DNA from: Hygrocybe punicea
Lineage: Eukaryota; Basidiomycota; Agaricomycetes; Agaricales; Hygrophoraceae
Length of the DNA stretch: 64,000 nt
Direction: 5' to 3'
NCBI GenBank assembly: GCA_963556145.1
Contig: OY744461.1
Coordinates: 4,402,001-4,466,000 of the forward strand
Part shown: piece by piece, positions 34,092-45,865 of the stretch
Numbering within the stretch: position 1 is the first letter of the stretch
Layout: each line of letters opens with the position of its first letter
Notes under the pieces: model-generated
The model's input: the letters and a program-made list of their open reading frames with translations, nothing else
The model's database searches: none
What the model was told of the DNA's origin: nothing
Position numbers and translations under genes: made by a program

Positions 34092-36876
34092 CTAGAAATC
34101 CCTGTGTCTCCACGTTTTCCTGATGTGGAGGATGCAAAGGACGGAGATGGGTGGGACCAGAGCGAATTGGAACGTCTGGAAGAGTGCGGTACTCTCGGGG
34201 ATGGTTCGAAACTGGCGGTTCACAATGTTCTCGAAAACTTGCAGGCCTACATGGGAGAGGCCAGATATGCTAGTGGATCCTGTAATTGCTGCATGCTTGC
34301 TATTCTTGCCGCCAGTTTTAGAGTAGAGCGCAATCACTAATATGACAATGGTTAAAGTAAAACTTCGCCGATAACATTGCGCACCTTTCCCAAGCATAAT
34401 CCATGCATTGTCATCTTTGAAGACAAACACAAAATCACCACATTTGATAGGCCTGAGGGCAGAAACACGACCATCGGAGACGACATCCAGGTGGGGAACT
34501 TTAGCTTGAATGAATGCCTTACGTCTGTTTGTAGCAGCCTGCCGGTGTGGTATATCATGAGTTACAGTAGGCGAGTAGGCAAGTACGAGGATACCTTTTT
34601 TGCCAGTGCAGTTGCAGCAAGCGCTGCATTGGCTGAATTACCGTTACTAGTTGCATTTCCCCCTTCTGCATTGTCATGCCAGCGGGCGGCACAATCACAC
34701 CCAGATCCCACACCTCGCTCTTGCTGTCGCTTCAACACCTTGTGGAATTTGCGAATTAGTTGCCGGCGCATAGATACTCCCTCAGTGCTGGCAGCTGTAT
34801 CACCCTTGCCTTGAAGACGAATGCCATTTGCTGCTTGTTGCGTTTGATGGAGGAAACGCATCTGAATGAGGTTATCCAAGTTGAGTTCAGCAAAATCAGG
34901 CTCAAAGTCTCCATAGCCAAATGGCAATGACTCCTCATCCATGGTCGAAATCGACTGCGGCACAATATTAACAGCTTGTTCAATGTGCTGGCAATCTTCA
35001 GCAATGACACAGTCATCATGGTCATCGTCTTCATCGCCACGGGGCTCATGCAGAGTTTGGCTGTGACCAGATAAACCTAACAATCTGTAGCAAAGAAGCA
35101 AGTAACGTACGCTTTCATCATATCATTTGCAGTGAGCGCAAGGGCCGCACATGCCAGAGACCCTAAATCTTCCCGATCTCGCTGTGGAAGATCTTCTATC
35201 ACCACCTCTGAGTGTTGGACGAGCTGCTGCAACTCAGTTGCTTCATCATCACCGGAAATACTTTCATCGTCATCATCACACGAATCCTCCACCAAGGGCT
35301 CGTCTTCCTGGTACCAAGTACTGATTGCCGGAAGGGTGATTGTCTTCTGACGATTCAACAGGCAGTCGACACTGATACCGAGGAGCGCCACCAGGCTACT
35401 AGCCTCCTGCACTGCATGATTCGCAATACGATTGATTTCGGCGTTAGATGGGAAAGATGCAAGGGTAATTGCGTCAAGTCCTGCATTGTCAAAGTACGTA
35501 TGATTGTATCCACCAGTGCGCACCCTAGGATCTGAGGATTGAGCTTTCAGGACATCAGCCCTTACTTTACAGTCAATCCTTGGTTGCATATACACAAAAT
35601 CGAGTAATGTGAAATCCTTGACGATAAGGCGAGCAGTTCCGAAGACATGCTCGCATGCCTCTGTTGAGTGGAGCCATGGGAGGAGAGGAAACCGTTCTGG
35701 TCCATAATCACGATAGACAACGATCAATGACAGAAACCCGTTTATGAGAATGCGACTGATGTCCATTGCTTCCCGAGACAAACAATAGTGTTCGACTTGA
35801 TGGCCAGTGTGTTGCAAATAAGTGTCCCACATCTGACGGAAGAAATGGGCTCGCAAAACCATCTTTGTGCACTCGTTGTGATTGATGTGACGGTTCTGAT
35901 AGGCATCCACAAGTTCTCTGAAAACAAATAGATATACGATTTCTCCTAGATGGGAGGGATGCTTCTTCTTCATGTAGTCCAGCGTACCTGCAGAAAACAA
36001 TCGTGCTGCCGCATTGTCATCCTGACGATCCAATTTTTCTACATCCCGTTGGTACAGAGGACTGCTATCCTCAAAGGCAATATCCCAGATGGATTGATAG
36101 ATAGCGATGTAGTTTCCGAGAGTGAGTAGTTGAGCACCTGAGAACATATTGTTCTGGTATGTCTTGAGTGCATGCTTAGAATCTTGTACCATCACGACGG
36201 GTTGATCACTGATAACTGGGATGGTGAATTTGAGTTCGCGGAAACCCTCTTGGTTTGTGATAGTAATCGGACCACCGACTACTCCCACTAGGAAATGTCC
36301 ACCAACGGCGGAGTCGAAGTATAGACGCAATGAGCTCAAAAGCTTAGTGTCATCACAACTCAGCGCAGTGATCCCAGTATACTTGCGATTTCAGAGGTGT
36401 TCGGCAGCAAGGTCAAATGTGCGTTCGGAGATGGTCAAAGGAGAGCGAGGAATGCGGGCCTGTTTCATTCTGAGAGGTCCAATTAGTATTGATCTTTCAG
36501 CATACTGGTGCGGCTTCACCGAATACTACGGAGGCTTCGTGTGGCAAAATGCTCTGACAAGAGCGCATGTATTCGAGGGGCTTGGATGCAGACGAGTGCA
36601 CTAAACTCATCCCATGCTGGTGCATAGGTGAAGTTGCGCATGCCTACCCCGCACTCTTCCTTGTCAACTTTGAGAACCATGGTTTCCACAAGGCCAATAA
36701 AGACTTGATAATTCTTGTACTTGCCCCGCAGAGCGCCTTCTGCAAAGCGAATAAACGGTGACTTGTTGGCATCCTGTGTCTGCATCAGAATTTTGATGAA
36801 TGTGTATTAATATAATGGCCTCACTGCCGTCTCGATGATACTTTTAAGCCCTTTCGTTTTTGCGAAAGCTTCACCC

Positions 36877-37953
36877 TAGTGTTGGGGAAGTTCGGTTTGG
36901 TCCGGTTTGGGGCCTTTTTGCCCAAACCGGAAACCGAATGGTCCGGTTTTCCACCCAAAGTCCCCAAACCAGACCGAAACCGATGCAAACCGTTTGCATC
37001 GGTTCGGTTTCGGTCCAAACGCGGTCTGAACCGCGGACCGCTAGTGCTCAGTGCCCCTGCACCATTCTGACCTCGCAACAGTGCTGCGCACGTCAATTGA
37101 CGTGGCCAGCCTGTTTGCGAGGTGAGATTGGGGTGCTGGGGTGCCCTGCGCCGGCATTGAGCCGCACGCGGGCTTCTCCATGGGTGTCCCGACGCGTCAC
37201 ACGCGTTGTACACGACGACAGCCGGGTTGACCCTGCGTTGGCCTTCCTCGGTGGTGTTAGTGTTGCGTGGTGGTGGTGGTACGGTGCCGCATTCTATAAT
37301 GGACAAATAAATCAGTGAAAAAATGAATAAAGGTACATACCACGAAGGAGCGGGGTGGATGCACCACCCCTGCTGCTCTTCCACCTTGTTGACTCCACCC
37401 CATTCACGTACGTTTGGCGTGCGTTTTGAACGCATTTGGTGTGGCGCTGGGGGTGGGCCGTGGGCGTTGCTGTTGGCGCGTCCGGCGTGGCGTTGACGGT
37501 GGTTGTAACCGTCGCTGTTGTCGTTGCCATTGTCGTGGTCGTTGTCGTGGTGGTGGTGGCCGTGGTGGTGCATCGACCTGTAATTTGTAAATGCGTTAGT
37601 TAAGTTCGAATAAATAAAATTAAAAAACATACGCGGGCGGCAGGGAGTACCCCGCCGCCTGTTTTGTCAACCTCGGGTGCTCCATCGTCTTCGTTTGGCA
37701 TATATCGGGGGTGTTGTTGGTGGGGTTGGTGACTTTGGGTGACTTTCGAAGTCAGCCATGTAGCCGACTTTGGACTGTCGGTTTGCGGTTCAAACTGAGT
37801 TTGAAACCGTTTCGGCCCGCGGCCAAATCTCCAAACCGGAGACTGAACGGTTCGGTCTCAGCCGAAATTTCCCAAACCGAAACCGAAACCGGCGGTTTCG
37901 GTTTGGTCTAAACCGGGTTTGGGTTGGTCTGAGACCGAACTTCCCCAACACTA
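36877..37953. mobile_element. hAT-type non-autonomous element inserted in the transposase gene
   Basis: Termini TAGTGTTGGGGAAGTTCGGT and reverse complement. CTTCACCC flanks both sides (36869-36876, 37954-37961). Removing the element and one duplicate rejoins the transposase frame ..NQILGE directly to AFAKTKGLKS, proving a late insertion. The interior has the CAATTG dyad, the GGTGGATGCACCACC motif, an intron-like module and GTC/GTT runs. Confidence 0.93.
37089..37104. repeat. CAATTG dyad, perfect copy (CACGTCAATTGACGTG)
   Basis: Flanked by ACCTCGCAACAG upstream and CTGTTTGCGAGGT downstream, which pair with each other, forming a nested palindrome of about 60 bases. Confidence 0.8.
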
Positions 37954-39176
37954 CTTCACCCAAGATCTGATTTCGAAATCGACGATTAATGTAGATATAG
38001 TTCTCGTCGGCTGGTACAGGTTTGTTCAAGAGGTCAAGGAACTGCCGATTGGTGAGTAGCTCTGAGCATTGGGAACAAGGAGTGCTGTGGTGTTGTCCCG
38101 GCTTCATCCTGCTTGACTTTTCACATGCAGTTGAGAAGATACGTAAATGCTTGTGGTCACTTTGCCATTTCCACTCATGTCACTGCGTGTCTATGATCGT
38201 CTGTTGCCGTTTGGTGCTGAGGTCGCCAAAGGTTCTGCCAAAACGTTCTTTGGAAATGATGCTCAGCGATCGTGCCCCACCTCCTTCGACCGCGGATCTG
38301 CGCAAATAAATTGGTATACTTGCGTGGTCAACCTCTGTCAAGCCAGGACATGGAGTCGATAAATGTTGTGCGGGTGTCTGCTTGTGGCCAGGTTTTCGTT
38401 CTGCACCCCAGCCTTTGTCTGATGCCATTGCTGTCAAGGTGCGCATCCGACCAGCTGCGTTTGCATTTTTTTTGTCACCTTTACATTCCTCGATGTGCAT
38501 CCGAAACCGAGTTACATTGTAAGGTTCCTTCATCAGCAGCTTGTTTCCACAGCCAGAATGACGGACCAAGCAGATGTTTTCCTCATCAAACTCAGCATAT
38601 GGATCCAGTGTGCGAATCTTGTTATGGAAATTGGTGAGTTTTTTGGTGTTCACATTAAGGGTTCCTGCATCAGCTGCCTCTCGAGTCTGCCGTTCAGACA
38701 CAGCCGAACGACTATGACATACCGGTCCTCTCTTTCTCCCAACTTTCCTTCGCTTGTTTGTTGTTGATCCATCATGTGATCCACTGGATGAGGATGAAGT
38801 GCTAGGTGAGCGGGTCCGCCGCTTGGCGCATTTCGAGAACATTGGGAAGAAACTGGTGAGAGTCTTCTTCATGCTCAAACCATTAGTGTTCATCTTGTCA
38901 CCAACAGCATTAATGTTTGCTTTTGCTCCAACCTCTGCTATCTCGGTGGAGTCCGTAGGTTTAATAGAATTGTCTGTAGAGATTGGCGTTGCTTCACTTG
39001 TGCTGATCAAATCTTCCCAGATGGTTCTGGTCATGTCCTCTGACACCGTTGTGAGGTATGAGATAGCCATCCGTTCGGAGCTCTGGGTTTGAGCAACTGT
39101 GGGATTGTTGTTCGGCTGGTTTCTAATTGTGAGCACATGCAACTATGGAATGAACTAGATCACAATGCACTTACGT

Positions 39177-40224
39177 CTCGTCCTGTAAACTTCAAGAACC
39201 AATATAGCCGGTCCACTGCCCTGCGCTCGGAGTTCCATAATTCATCTCCAAAGACGGCGTGTGCTATCGTGTTGGCAGCACAGATTAAACAGGAGTAAGT
39301 GTCCCGTTGTTCACCATGCTCAAGAGAGTCACCACAGTTCTGAAAGCCTCCTCCAAAGCGAGCACCAAGCCAACTTGTCAGATTATCCATGAAGACCGTA
39401 GGAGAAGGATATTCTCCTGAAAGTGAATCCCCTGCACAATGACATGTTAGTCCAACTAATGAAGCATTCCAAGGTCATTCTCTGCTTGTACCCCATCCAC
39501 ATCTCTTCTCAACAAAATCAACATAGACGGCAACCTCATGGTTGGAATTGACTAGAACAGCCATGTAGAGATACTGAAGCCCCTCGTTTTTGACTAGGTT
39601 CTCGACCTTCTTCAAACATCGAGGCAACTTGTCAAAGTGATAACCGTCCTGTCTTGCAGGTGCGAAAACCGAATAAAAAATCGAGGGAACAATGAAAATT
39701 TTCCGTGCTCTAATGGGATCCTTCTTGAGTCGGGCTTGCAGGTCATTAATGAGGAGGTCCATTATGTCGTCACAGAGCCAGTGGGTGCTGAGAAGTTGAC
39801 ACAGTTTCCACGTGGAAATGTGTATATTCAGGTGCGTCTGTGGTGCATTCCATCCAAGCGACCCAAATATCTCCGTTGACGTTCCATATCCACCAGGGAA
39901 GCGCGCAACTTGAGATTGGTCTTCAATCCATTCTCGTGCGCACATCCATTCTGTCTGTGCCCGAATGGTATTGCTGATTGTGATCCAATATGTGATTATC
40001 CAGAGCGGGAACCGCTCAGCTCCTTTATTAAAACGTGGGTCTGTGATTGAATGTGTGCCATCAAGCCAGGCTTGCTGACAGGCAACTCGAGGGTCTGTTA
40101 GGAGAGATTGAGGAGGAATCATCCGAGATTTAATCCTTGCAACATCGTCTTTGGGTGGGTCTGGACTGAACGGTGGCCTTCCGGCCTCTTTGACCCCTTT
40201 CATGTCCGGATAAAAATCTAACAT
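39177..40224 (-). CDS. Ulp1-like (C48) cysteine protease domain of the transposon
   Basis: Ulp1-type enzymes cleave SUMO-like proteins from targets; fungal DNA transposons often carry one, with unclear purpose. Exon 1 begins at 40224, only 24 bases inside the transposon terminus. It contains WLCDDIMDLLINDL and then the catalytic His in NSNHEVAVYVDF. A 75-nt intron (GTACAAG..GTGCAG) joins CGWG to GDSL, which supplies the catalytic Asp. Further on, GEQRDTYSC gives the conserved Gln and the catalytic Cys. So all key residues are present after splicing. The C-terminal end runs to a GTAAGT donor near 39177, and may splice on to the zinc-finger transposase frame at 39142, making one fused protein. 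A 32-nt intron would be needed, which is short, so separate or alternatively joined products are possible. No stop codon was seen. Confidence 0.65.
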
Positions 40225-40269
40225 TTACTGAGACATTCAGGGGTCCTTTGTCAAGCTGCCTTTGAAGAT

Positions 40270-40385
40270 CGTACAAATACATTACTAATACATTGACAGT
40301 CATGAATTTGAGATTCTACAAATCCTTTAACCATATGGAGTACCGAGATTACCATATGGAGTACCGGCATTACTCCATATGGTGC
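40270..40385. mobile_element. MITE family B, truncated copy
   Basis: Repeats the left two-thirds of 3571-3742: TACAAATACATTACTAATAC, GAATTTGAGA, then two ATGGAGTACC blocks and TACTCCATATGGT. It lies in the displaced upstream region of the GH71 gene. Confidence 0.6.
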
Positions 40386-40413
40386 TTGTTCTTGTCACAT
40401 GACTTAGAGGCGT

Positions 40414-40569
40414 TGTAGTAGTTGTGCCTGGATGATCACGTGACCAGAGTCCCACGGTTCAGTTGATAGTTGACCTTCCGGATGTAGTAGATAGTCAGAC
40501 TCAGACGACGAGGACAGGATCTTCTCCCAATTTCAGTGTCTTTCCAGAAGCGACCTCAGACCCACTCCA
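40414..40569 (+). repeat. LTR-like repeat, family A, copy 5 (probable solo LTR)
   Basis: 156 bases from TGTAGTAGTTGTGCCTGG to CCCACTCCA, matching the reverse complement of 1019-1176 at both ends and in the middle. The terminal hairpin is lost. Confidence 0.6.
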
Positions 40570-41469
40570 GCGTAACAAATACAATCAACTGAACTCTAAT
40601 CACGGGTGTCTTTCGAGTGGAGTAAGGTGTCTGTGGCCCAGCTCTGAATTCAGAAGCTGGGCCCAGAAAGGAAAGAAAGTATATTGATGAAAAATACAGA
40701 TAGAGTGTGTGAGAAAAAGAGGCTGCAGAACCGTAAAAGGCTATTAGGGGTTTTTTTTTTTTTGTGTGTTTTGTTTGTGGGTCAGACTCAAAGGAAGAAT
40801 CACTGCGGAAATTCTTAAATAGCACGGTGCGGAGAGTGTCCGACTATGTTGTAAAACTGAATGTAGCACAATTACTAAGAGCTTTGTGATCAGACCCGGA
40901 AGAGAGTTTAGAATGCCGAAGTCCTCTGATGGTATCAACTTCTGGAAGATTGATAGCTTCCAGGTTCTCGCTATACTTACTGTCATGTAGCTCTACTGTC
41001 AAGAGTGACAGGAGAGTAGCTTCTAGTATTTATCCTGACTCTGAATATAGGCAAATCTACGTCATGTTCGGATTGGAATACAGTCGATATCCCAACCCAA
41101 TCTATATGTCCTGATAACTAGCTGGTTTCCCTGGGGCTCCCACTCCCCAAATCATTCCTGCATGCGCTGTTGCACCCTCTACTCCAGTTACACTTGGGAA
41201 CGTTCACCAATGTCCTTCCCATCAAGGGGGGGCCAGCCCTGGCACCCTCCAACAGGATATCAACAGTTGAAAGTGAATACTAATGGTATCTCTTGTGTGC
41301 TGCAGAAACCTGTTTCTTTGCCCATGTCGGCAGGGAGTGTGAATGAAAGTATCTCGTCCCGAAGTGTTTCCCAAGGCAGAGTTCTGCCCCCTCACGATCC
41401 TACCATTAGTGTGAATTGACACAGCCAATATCAATTCAGTACTCACCATGCCATTTGCAGCAGCTGTAG
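40570..41469. other. No gene recognised
   Basis: It contains a CAGCTCTGAATTCAGAAGCTG hairpin near 40639 and short open frames. It may include upstream exons of the decayed gene that follows. Confidence 0.35.
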
Positions 41470-42928
41470 ATGAACCAGCCATATCAGCAAAGTCACAGCC
41501 ATATGCAGTTTCAGAATGATTCACCATATTCCCAATACTTGACCTCAACATTTGGTTCCGGTTCCGGTTATCTGGATTCTAGCTCCATCATTCAGCCAAC
41601 CAATGACCACGCCGCAAGCCCTTCCCCACGCCTTTCCTTGCCACCCATGAGTGATGATCATGCCGGTATTGACACGAGCCCTTCCCCACGCCTTCCCTTG
41701 CAACACATGGGTGAAGAACGATACAGCAACAGGATGACTTGGATTCTGAATACCATGGTATCTTCTATGAATAATCAGCTTGCATTTGACCATACACTGT
41801 TCCAGGTTGTTCATCACACACCTCATATCCCCCAGTCAGCACCTGTTCCCATCAGACAGTTTGGCGATAACAATCTGGCATCCCATCTCAAAAAGGTTAA
41901 TGCAACCTGTAATAATCTTGCTATAATGGTCAAATGATTGTCTGAAGAAAAAGAAGACCTGCAGAAATGAGTAGAAGAATTAGAAGATGGTTATCAAAGC
42001 CTCAAAGAAAAAATGGCGACTCAACCAAAAAATGTGAAGAACAATACCAAGAATATATCTAATCAACATCATCAAGTCAAGGTCAGTTTGCTGCTGAGAT
42101 CTTGCGGATGGAAACACTCACTGTCTCCATATGTTTCAGGAACTCGTTCACAGCATGGTGTGGAATTTGTGTGGTATTGACCAGGCATTGAGCGAGAGAA
42201 ATCGCATTGCGGTGTTGCTTGGACAACTGCCAGATGGGGATGCATATACAGTTGGGGATGATGGGATGCATATGTGGTGGCCCAATTGGAATTTAGCCCT
42301 GGACTAAGGCATCAATCTGAAGTTCATCCATGAGATCACAGAGCATGTTTTTGATGATGAAACTGTAAGCTGCGGACATGTATCAAATGAGAAATAACTA
42401 ATGATCATATTTGAAAGTGACGACGACAAAGCAACACCTGGAAGCTGATTCCAGATGAATGATTTGAGAAAGACATCATAGAGATCTGTGCCAAGACATA
42501 TTTTCGCAATGTTGCAAGTACTTGAAAAAAGTTACAATCAGATGAGGGAAAACAGAAAATAGAAAAGAAAACAATAACGGACCGTCATTGTAACAGGAGA
42601 TCAACTGTGAGCACCAAGAAAGCATCTCAATGAAACCAAATAACACCTCATATAGGTAATGCGGGATTGATGGAAAGCTGCTGCTGAATTTGAATGTCTG
42701 TGGGGATACAAAGGTACTGAGGGAATGCTCGACACAGATTATGCCTCTAGCATAATATCAGTGGATGAGGACGAGGTCAGCCATGACTCAAAGCAAAGAA
42801 GGAGAAATGCAGAAGTGGGGAAAGGTGCTAATATGGTGCGAGGGAAGACCTGGAGATCTAAACAAGTAAGTACTCACATGATAGAAGATCCTTCTGCTCA
42901 CACCTTTCCCCGCAGTTTGTTACATTGA
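41470..42928 (+). pseudogene. Uncharacterised multi-copy fungal gene, decayed
   Basis: The frame from 41470 encodes a Ser/Pro-rich region with a doubled segment (ASPSPRLSLPPM, TSPSPRLPLQHM), then LASHLKKVNATCNNLAIMVK. TGA at 41935-41937 and again at 41968-41970 interrupt what is otherwise an open coiled-coil-like frame (LSEEKEDLQK, VEELEDGYQSLKEKM). Further exons read ELVHSMVWNLCGIDQALSER, WWPNWNLALD, TAA at 42305-42307, then INLKFIHEITEHVFDDE, and later GMLDTDYASSIISVDEDEVS. Both TGA fit CGA to TGA and the TAA fits CAA to TAA. I associate it with a repeated agaricomycete family of unknown function. Its 3' end runs into a hAT element. Confidence 0.45.
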
Positions 42929-43177
42929 CTGACCCAAACCTGGTTTAGACCAAACTGAAACCGGTGGTTTCAGTTCTGGTTTGGGAAATGTTGACTGAGA
43001 CTGAACCATTCAGTATCCGATTCAGCCCATGACATGACTTTCCCCATCTCAGATGGGTGAACCGAGGCTGACAATGTTACGTTGAAGACTGGCCAGCCAA
43101 TCTGGGCCGAGAAAATGATATTGTTAGGTACTTGACGGGGCAACTCAGTAATGTCATAGTTATGGTGTTAGATGGGT

Positions 43178-43790
43178 GGGCCGAGGTTTGAGGCGGAATA
43201 TTGTTACCCATGTGAGACCGTTGGGCCGATGTTCTATGGGGGTATTGTTACCCGTGTCAGACCATTGGGCCGATGTTCTGCGGGGGCATTGTTACTCATT
43301 ACAGACTGTTGGGCCGATGTTCAGTGGTGTATTGTTACCTATGTTAGACCGTTGGGCCGGTGTTCAGTGGGGCTATTGTTACCCATCTCAGGCTGTTGGG
43401 CGGGTGTTCTTCGGGGGTATTGTTACCCGTCTCAGGCTGTTGGGCCGAGGTTCTCTGGGGGTATTGTTACCCATCTCAGACTGTTGGGCCGAGGTTCTCT
43501 GGGGGTATTGTTACCCATCTCAGACTGGTGGGCCGATGTTCTTTGGGAGCATTGTTACCCATCTCAGACTGTTGGGCCAAGATATTTCAGGAGCATTGTT
43601 ACCCGTCCCAGACTGTTGGGCCGAGATGTGTCAGGGATATTGTTACTTGTCTCAGACCGTTGGGCCAAGATATTTTGGGGGCATTGTTACCCGTCTCAGA
43701 CTGTTGGGCCAAGGTTTTTCGGGGGCATTGTTACCCGTCTCAGACCATTGGGCCAGGGTTCTGAGGGGGCATTGTTACTCATGCAATATG
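43178..43790. repeat. 44-bp VNTR, left arm, 14 units
   Basis: Unit pattern TTGGGCCGATGTTCT, GGGGGTATTGTTACCC, ATCTCAGACYG. Units 7 and 8 are nearly identical neighbours; one of them is the unit missing from the right arm. Since 44 is not a multiple of three, long frames occur in all three plus frames; they are not genes. Confidence 0.9.
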
Positions 43791-43883
43791 TTCCAGCCAA
43801 TGAAATATCATTGATACACTTCCTGAGGATCTTGCAATGTGTTGTAGTACATATTGGTGGTAGGACTAGCTCTGGTAATAACA

Positions 43884-44340
43884 TCGGCATCAGCATCGGC
43901 ATCGGCATCGGCATCAGCATCGTCGTCGGCCTCAGCATTGGTATCAGCATCAACATTGGCCTTGAAATAGCATTAATCTTGGAGGTACTGCAGTAATAGC
44001 ATGAGCATGGGCATGGGGATAGGTATCAGCATTGCAATTGGCATTGGCATCGGTGTTGACATCGGCATTGGTGTTGTCATCGGCATTGGTGGTGACATCA
44101 GCATCGGTGTTGACATCGGCATCAGCATGGGCATGGGCTTTGGCATCCTTAATCAGTCTCATCAATGCCATGGTTAAGGGGTTATATATAGGTATTGGAT
44201 GCCATATTGACATTAGTAACAGTGGCAGTAATGACATGAGAATGGGCATAGGCATAAACCTTGGCATTGGCATTGGCACTGGCCTTGGCATCAGTCTTAG
44301 CATTGGTGAAGCAGCATTTGCTAATACATTTACATCTGTA
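43884..44340. repeat. GGCATC/GGCATT hexamer array, left arm
   Basis: Imperfect hexamer GGCATC, mixed with GACATC and GGTGTT, interrupted at about 44150-44250 by unique sequence. Mirror copy at 48612-49068. Confidence 0.85.
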
Positions 44341-44439
44341 TTGGCACAGGTTTGGTAGTGAACATTTGTCCATCCAACCAACCAACATCGGACTCACCAC
44401 GATGCTTATGCCGATGCCGATGCCGAGGTTGAGGCCAAT

Positions 44440-45865
44440 GTTTGGTTGTAGGTTGTCAAAATACCACCGGAAAGTGCATGAAGCTGTTGGTGGACATAGA
44501 GCCCATCGTCTACTACTAGCTGTCTCTCAGCCAATGGCCAATGTAAGCCGACCGGACCCATGGTTCAACTGCAAAACTAACACCGAGGTTGATGCCGAAG
44601 TTTTTTGGCATTTGTTCATAACATGTAAAATACCACCGGAATGCTCATGGAACTGTTGCTGGAACATAGAATACATTGTCTACTAACTATCTCTCAGCCA
44701 ATGTAAGCCAGCTGGACTCATGGTTTAACTGCAAAACTAACACCGAGGTTGATGCCGATGTTTTTTGGCATTTGTTTGTAACATGTAAAATACCGCCGGA
44801 AAGCGTCTTAATATCTTGGTAGACATAAAGCCCATCGTCTAGTAACTATCTCTCAGCCAATGTAAGCTGGCCGGACTCATGGTTTCAATGCACAGCTAAT
44901 GCCGAGGTTGATGCCGAAGTTTTTGGCCATTTGTTGCCATTTATTCATAACATGTAAAATACCGCCGGAAAGCTCATAAAACTGTTGCTGGACATAGAAT
45001 ACATCGTCTACTAACTATCTCTCAGCCAATGTAAGCCAGCCGGACTCATGGTTTCAATGCACAGCAAATGCCGAGGGTTGATGCCGAAGTTTTGTGGCAT
45101 TTGTTCATAACATGTAAAATACTGCCGGAATGCTCACGGAACTGTTGCTGGACATAGAATACATCGTCTACTAACTATCTCTCAGCCAATGTAAGCCAGC
45201 TGGACTCATGGTTTAACTGCAAAACTAACACCGAGGTTGATGCCGATGTTTTTTGGCATTTGTTTGTAACATGTAAAATACCGCCGGAAAGCATCTGAAG
45301 CTCTTGGTAGACATAGAGCCCATTGTATACTAACTGTCTCTCAGCCAACGTAAGCCGGCCGGACCCATGGTTCAACTGCATAACTAACTCCGAGGTTAAT
45401 GCCGATGTTTTTTGGCATTTGATTACAAGATGTCAGATACCTCCGGAAAACTCATGAATATATTGGTGCACATAGATATAATCATACACTAACTGTCACT
45501 CAGCGAAAATGAGCCGGCCGGACCCATAGTTCAATTGCAAAACCAAGGCCGATGCTGGTGCCGATGTTTTTTGGCATTTGATTACAAGATGTCAAATACC
45601 GCCGGAAAAATCATAAATATATTGCTGGGCATAGATATAGTCATATACTAATGGTCACTCAGCCAACATGAGCCGGCTGGCCGGACGGTTCAATTGCAAA
45701 ACCCAGGCCGATGCTGAGGCCGATGTTTTTTGGAATTTACTTATAACTTGTCAGATACCTCCAGCAAAATCATGAATATATTTGCAGACATAGAACCCAT
45801 CATGTACTAACTGCAACCCAGCCAATGTGAGCATGGGATTCACTGCAAAACCAAAGCCGAGAAAG
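44440..45865. repeat. ~160-bp tandem array, left arm, about 9 units
   Basis: CTCAGCCAATG..AAGCC recurs at about 44527, 44692, 44853, 45014, 45182, 45343, 45501, 45658 and 45818. Each unit also carries GAGGTTGATGCCGA, TTTTTTGGCATTTG and ATACCGCCGGAAA. Mirror copy at 47087-48512. Confidence 0.9.

Larger units (their letters stand above)
34092..39142 (-). pseudogene. Zinc-finger transposase-like gene, interrupted
   Basis: Read on the minus strand from 39142. A Ser/Thr-rich start is followed by a basic nuclear signal-like stretch (TTNKRRKVGRKRG). A C2HC finger comes next (C..GCG..MHIEEC), then PCPGLTEVDHASIPIYL. After TGA at 38182-38180 the frame continues HEWKWQSDHKHLRIFSTAC, PCSQCSELL, ENYIYINRRFRNQILGE. 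There the hAT element is inserted. Beyond it an intron leads to 36785-36516, then 36339-35077, a large core with VMVQDSKHALKTYQNNMF, LLPWLHSTEACEHVFGTARL and KDFTLLDFVYM. These are plausible Asp/Glu positions of an RNase H-like transposase. A Ser/Gly-rich region and ALYSKTGGKNSKHAAITGST near the end follow. I recognise this as a repeated agaricomycete family without a firm name. Damage: one TGA (CGA to TGA fits) and the insertion. Confidence 0.65.
32746..40247 (-). mobile_element. Complete 7.5-kb DNA transposon with Ulp1-like protease and transposase
   Basis: The ends are inverted repeats of about 35 bases (AGGACCCCTGAATGTC at both, about 80% identical over the rest). The target duplication TTGTCAAG is exact (32738-32745 and 40248-40255). 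The subterminal word CATGTCCGGA occurs three times at the left end (32803, 32829, 32869) and once at the right (40201), as expected of transposase-binding repeats. The minus strand carries a cysteine protease-like region and a zinc-finger transposase-like gene. It was later hit by a hAT element (36877-37953) and probably by an AT-rich insertion at about 33145-34090. An 8-bp duplication fits P, hAT or KDZ-type elements; I cannot name the superfamily with confidence. Confidence 0.85.

Noticed and set aside
34092..39142. Calling the large gene a KDZ transposase outright
   Set aside because: The 8-bp duplication and fungal setting fit, but I did not see the sequence motifs I would expect for KDZ. 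The HSTEACEHVFG and QDSKHALK segments could equally suggest a P-like core, so the superfamily is left open.
43172..43996. Long open frames (274, 212 and 134 codons) in all three plus frames, and the mirror set on the minus strand at 48956-49736
   Set aside because: They result from a 44-bp tandem repeat that lacks stops. A period not divisible by three opens all frames at once, and no domain is visible.
44032..44381. Frames rich in Ala, Leu, Met and Asp-Ala repeats that might suggest a membrane or repeat protein
   Set aside because: They are translations of the GGCATC hexamer array, and the same frames exist mirrored in the other arm.
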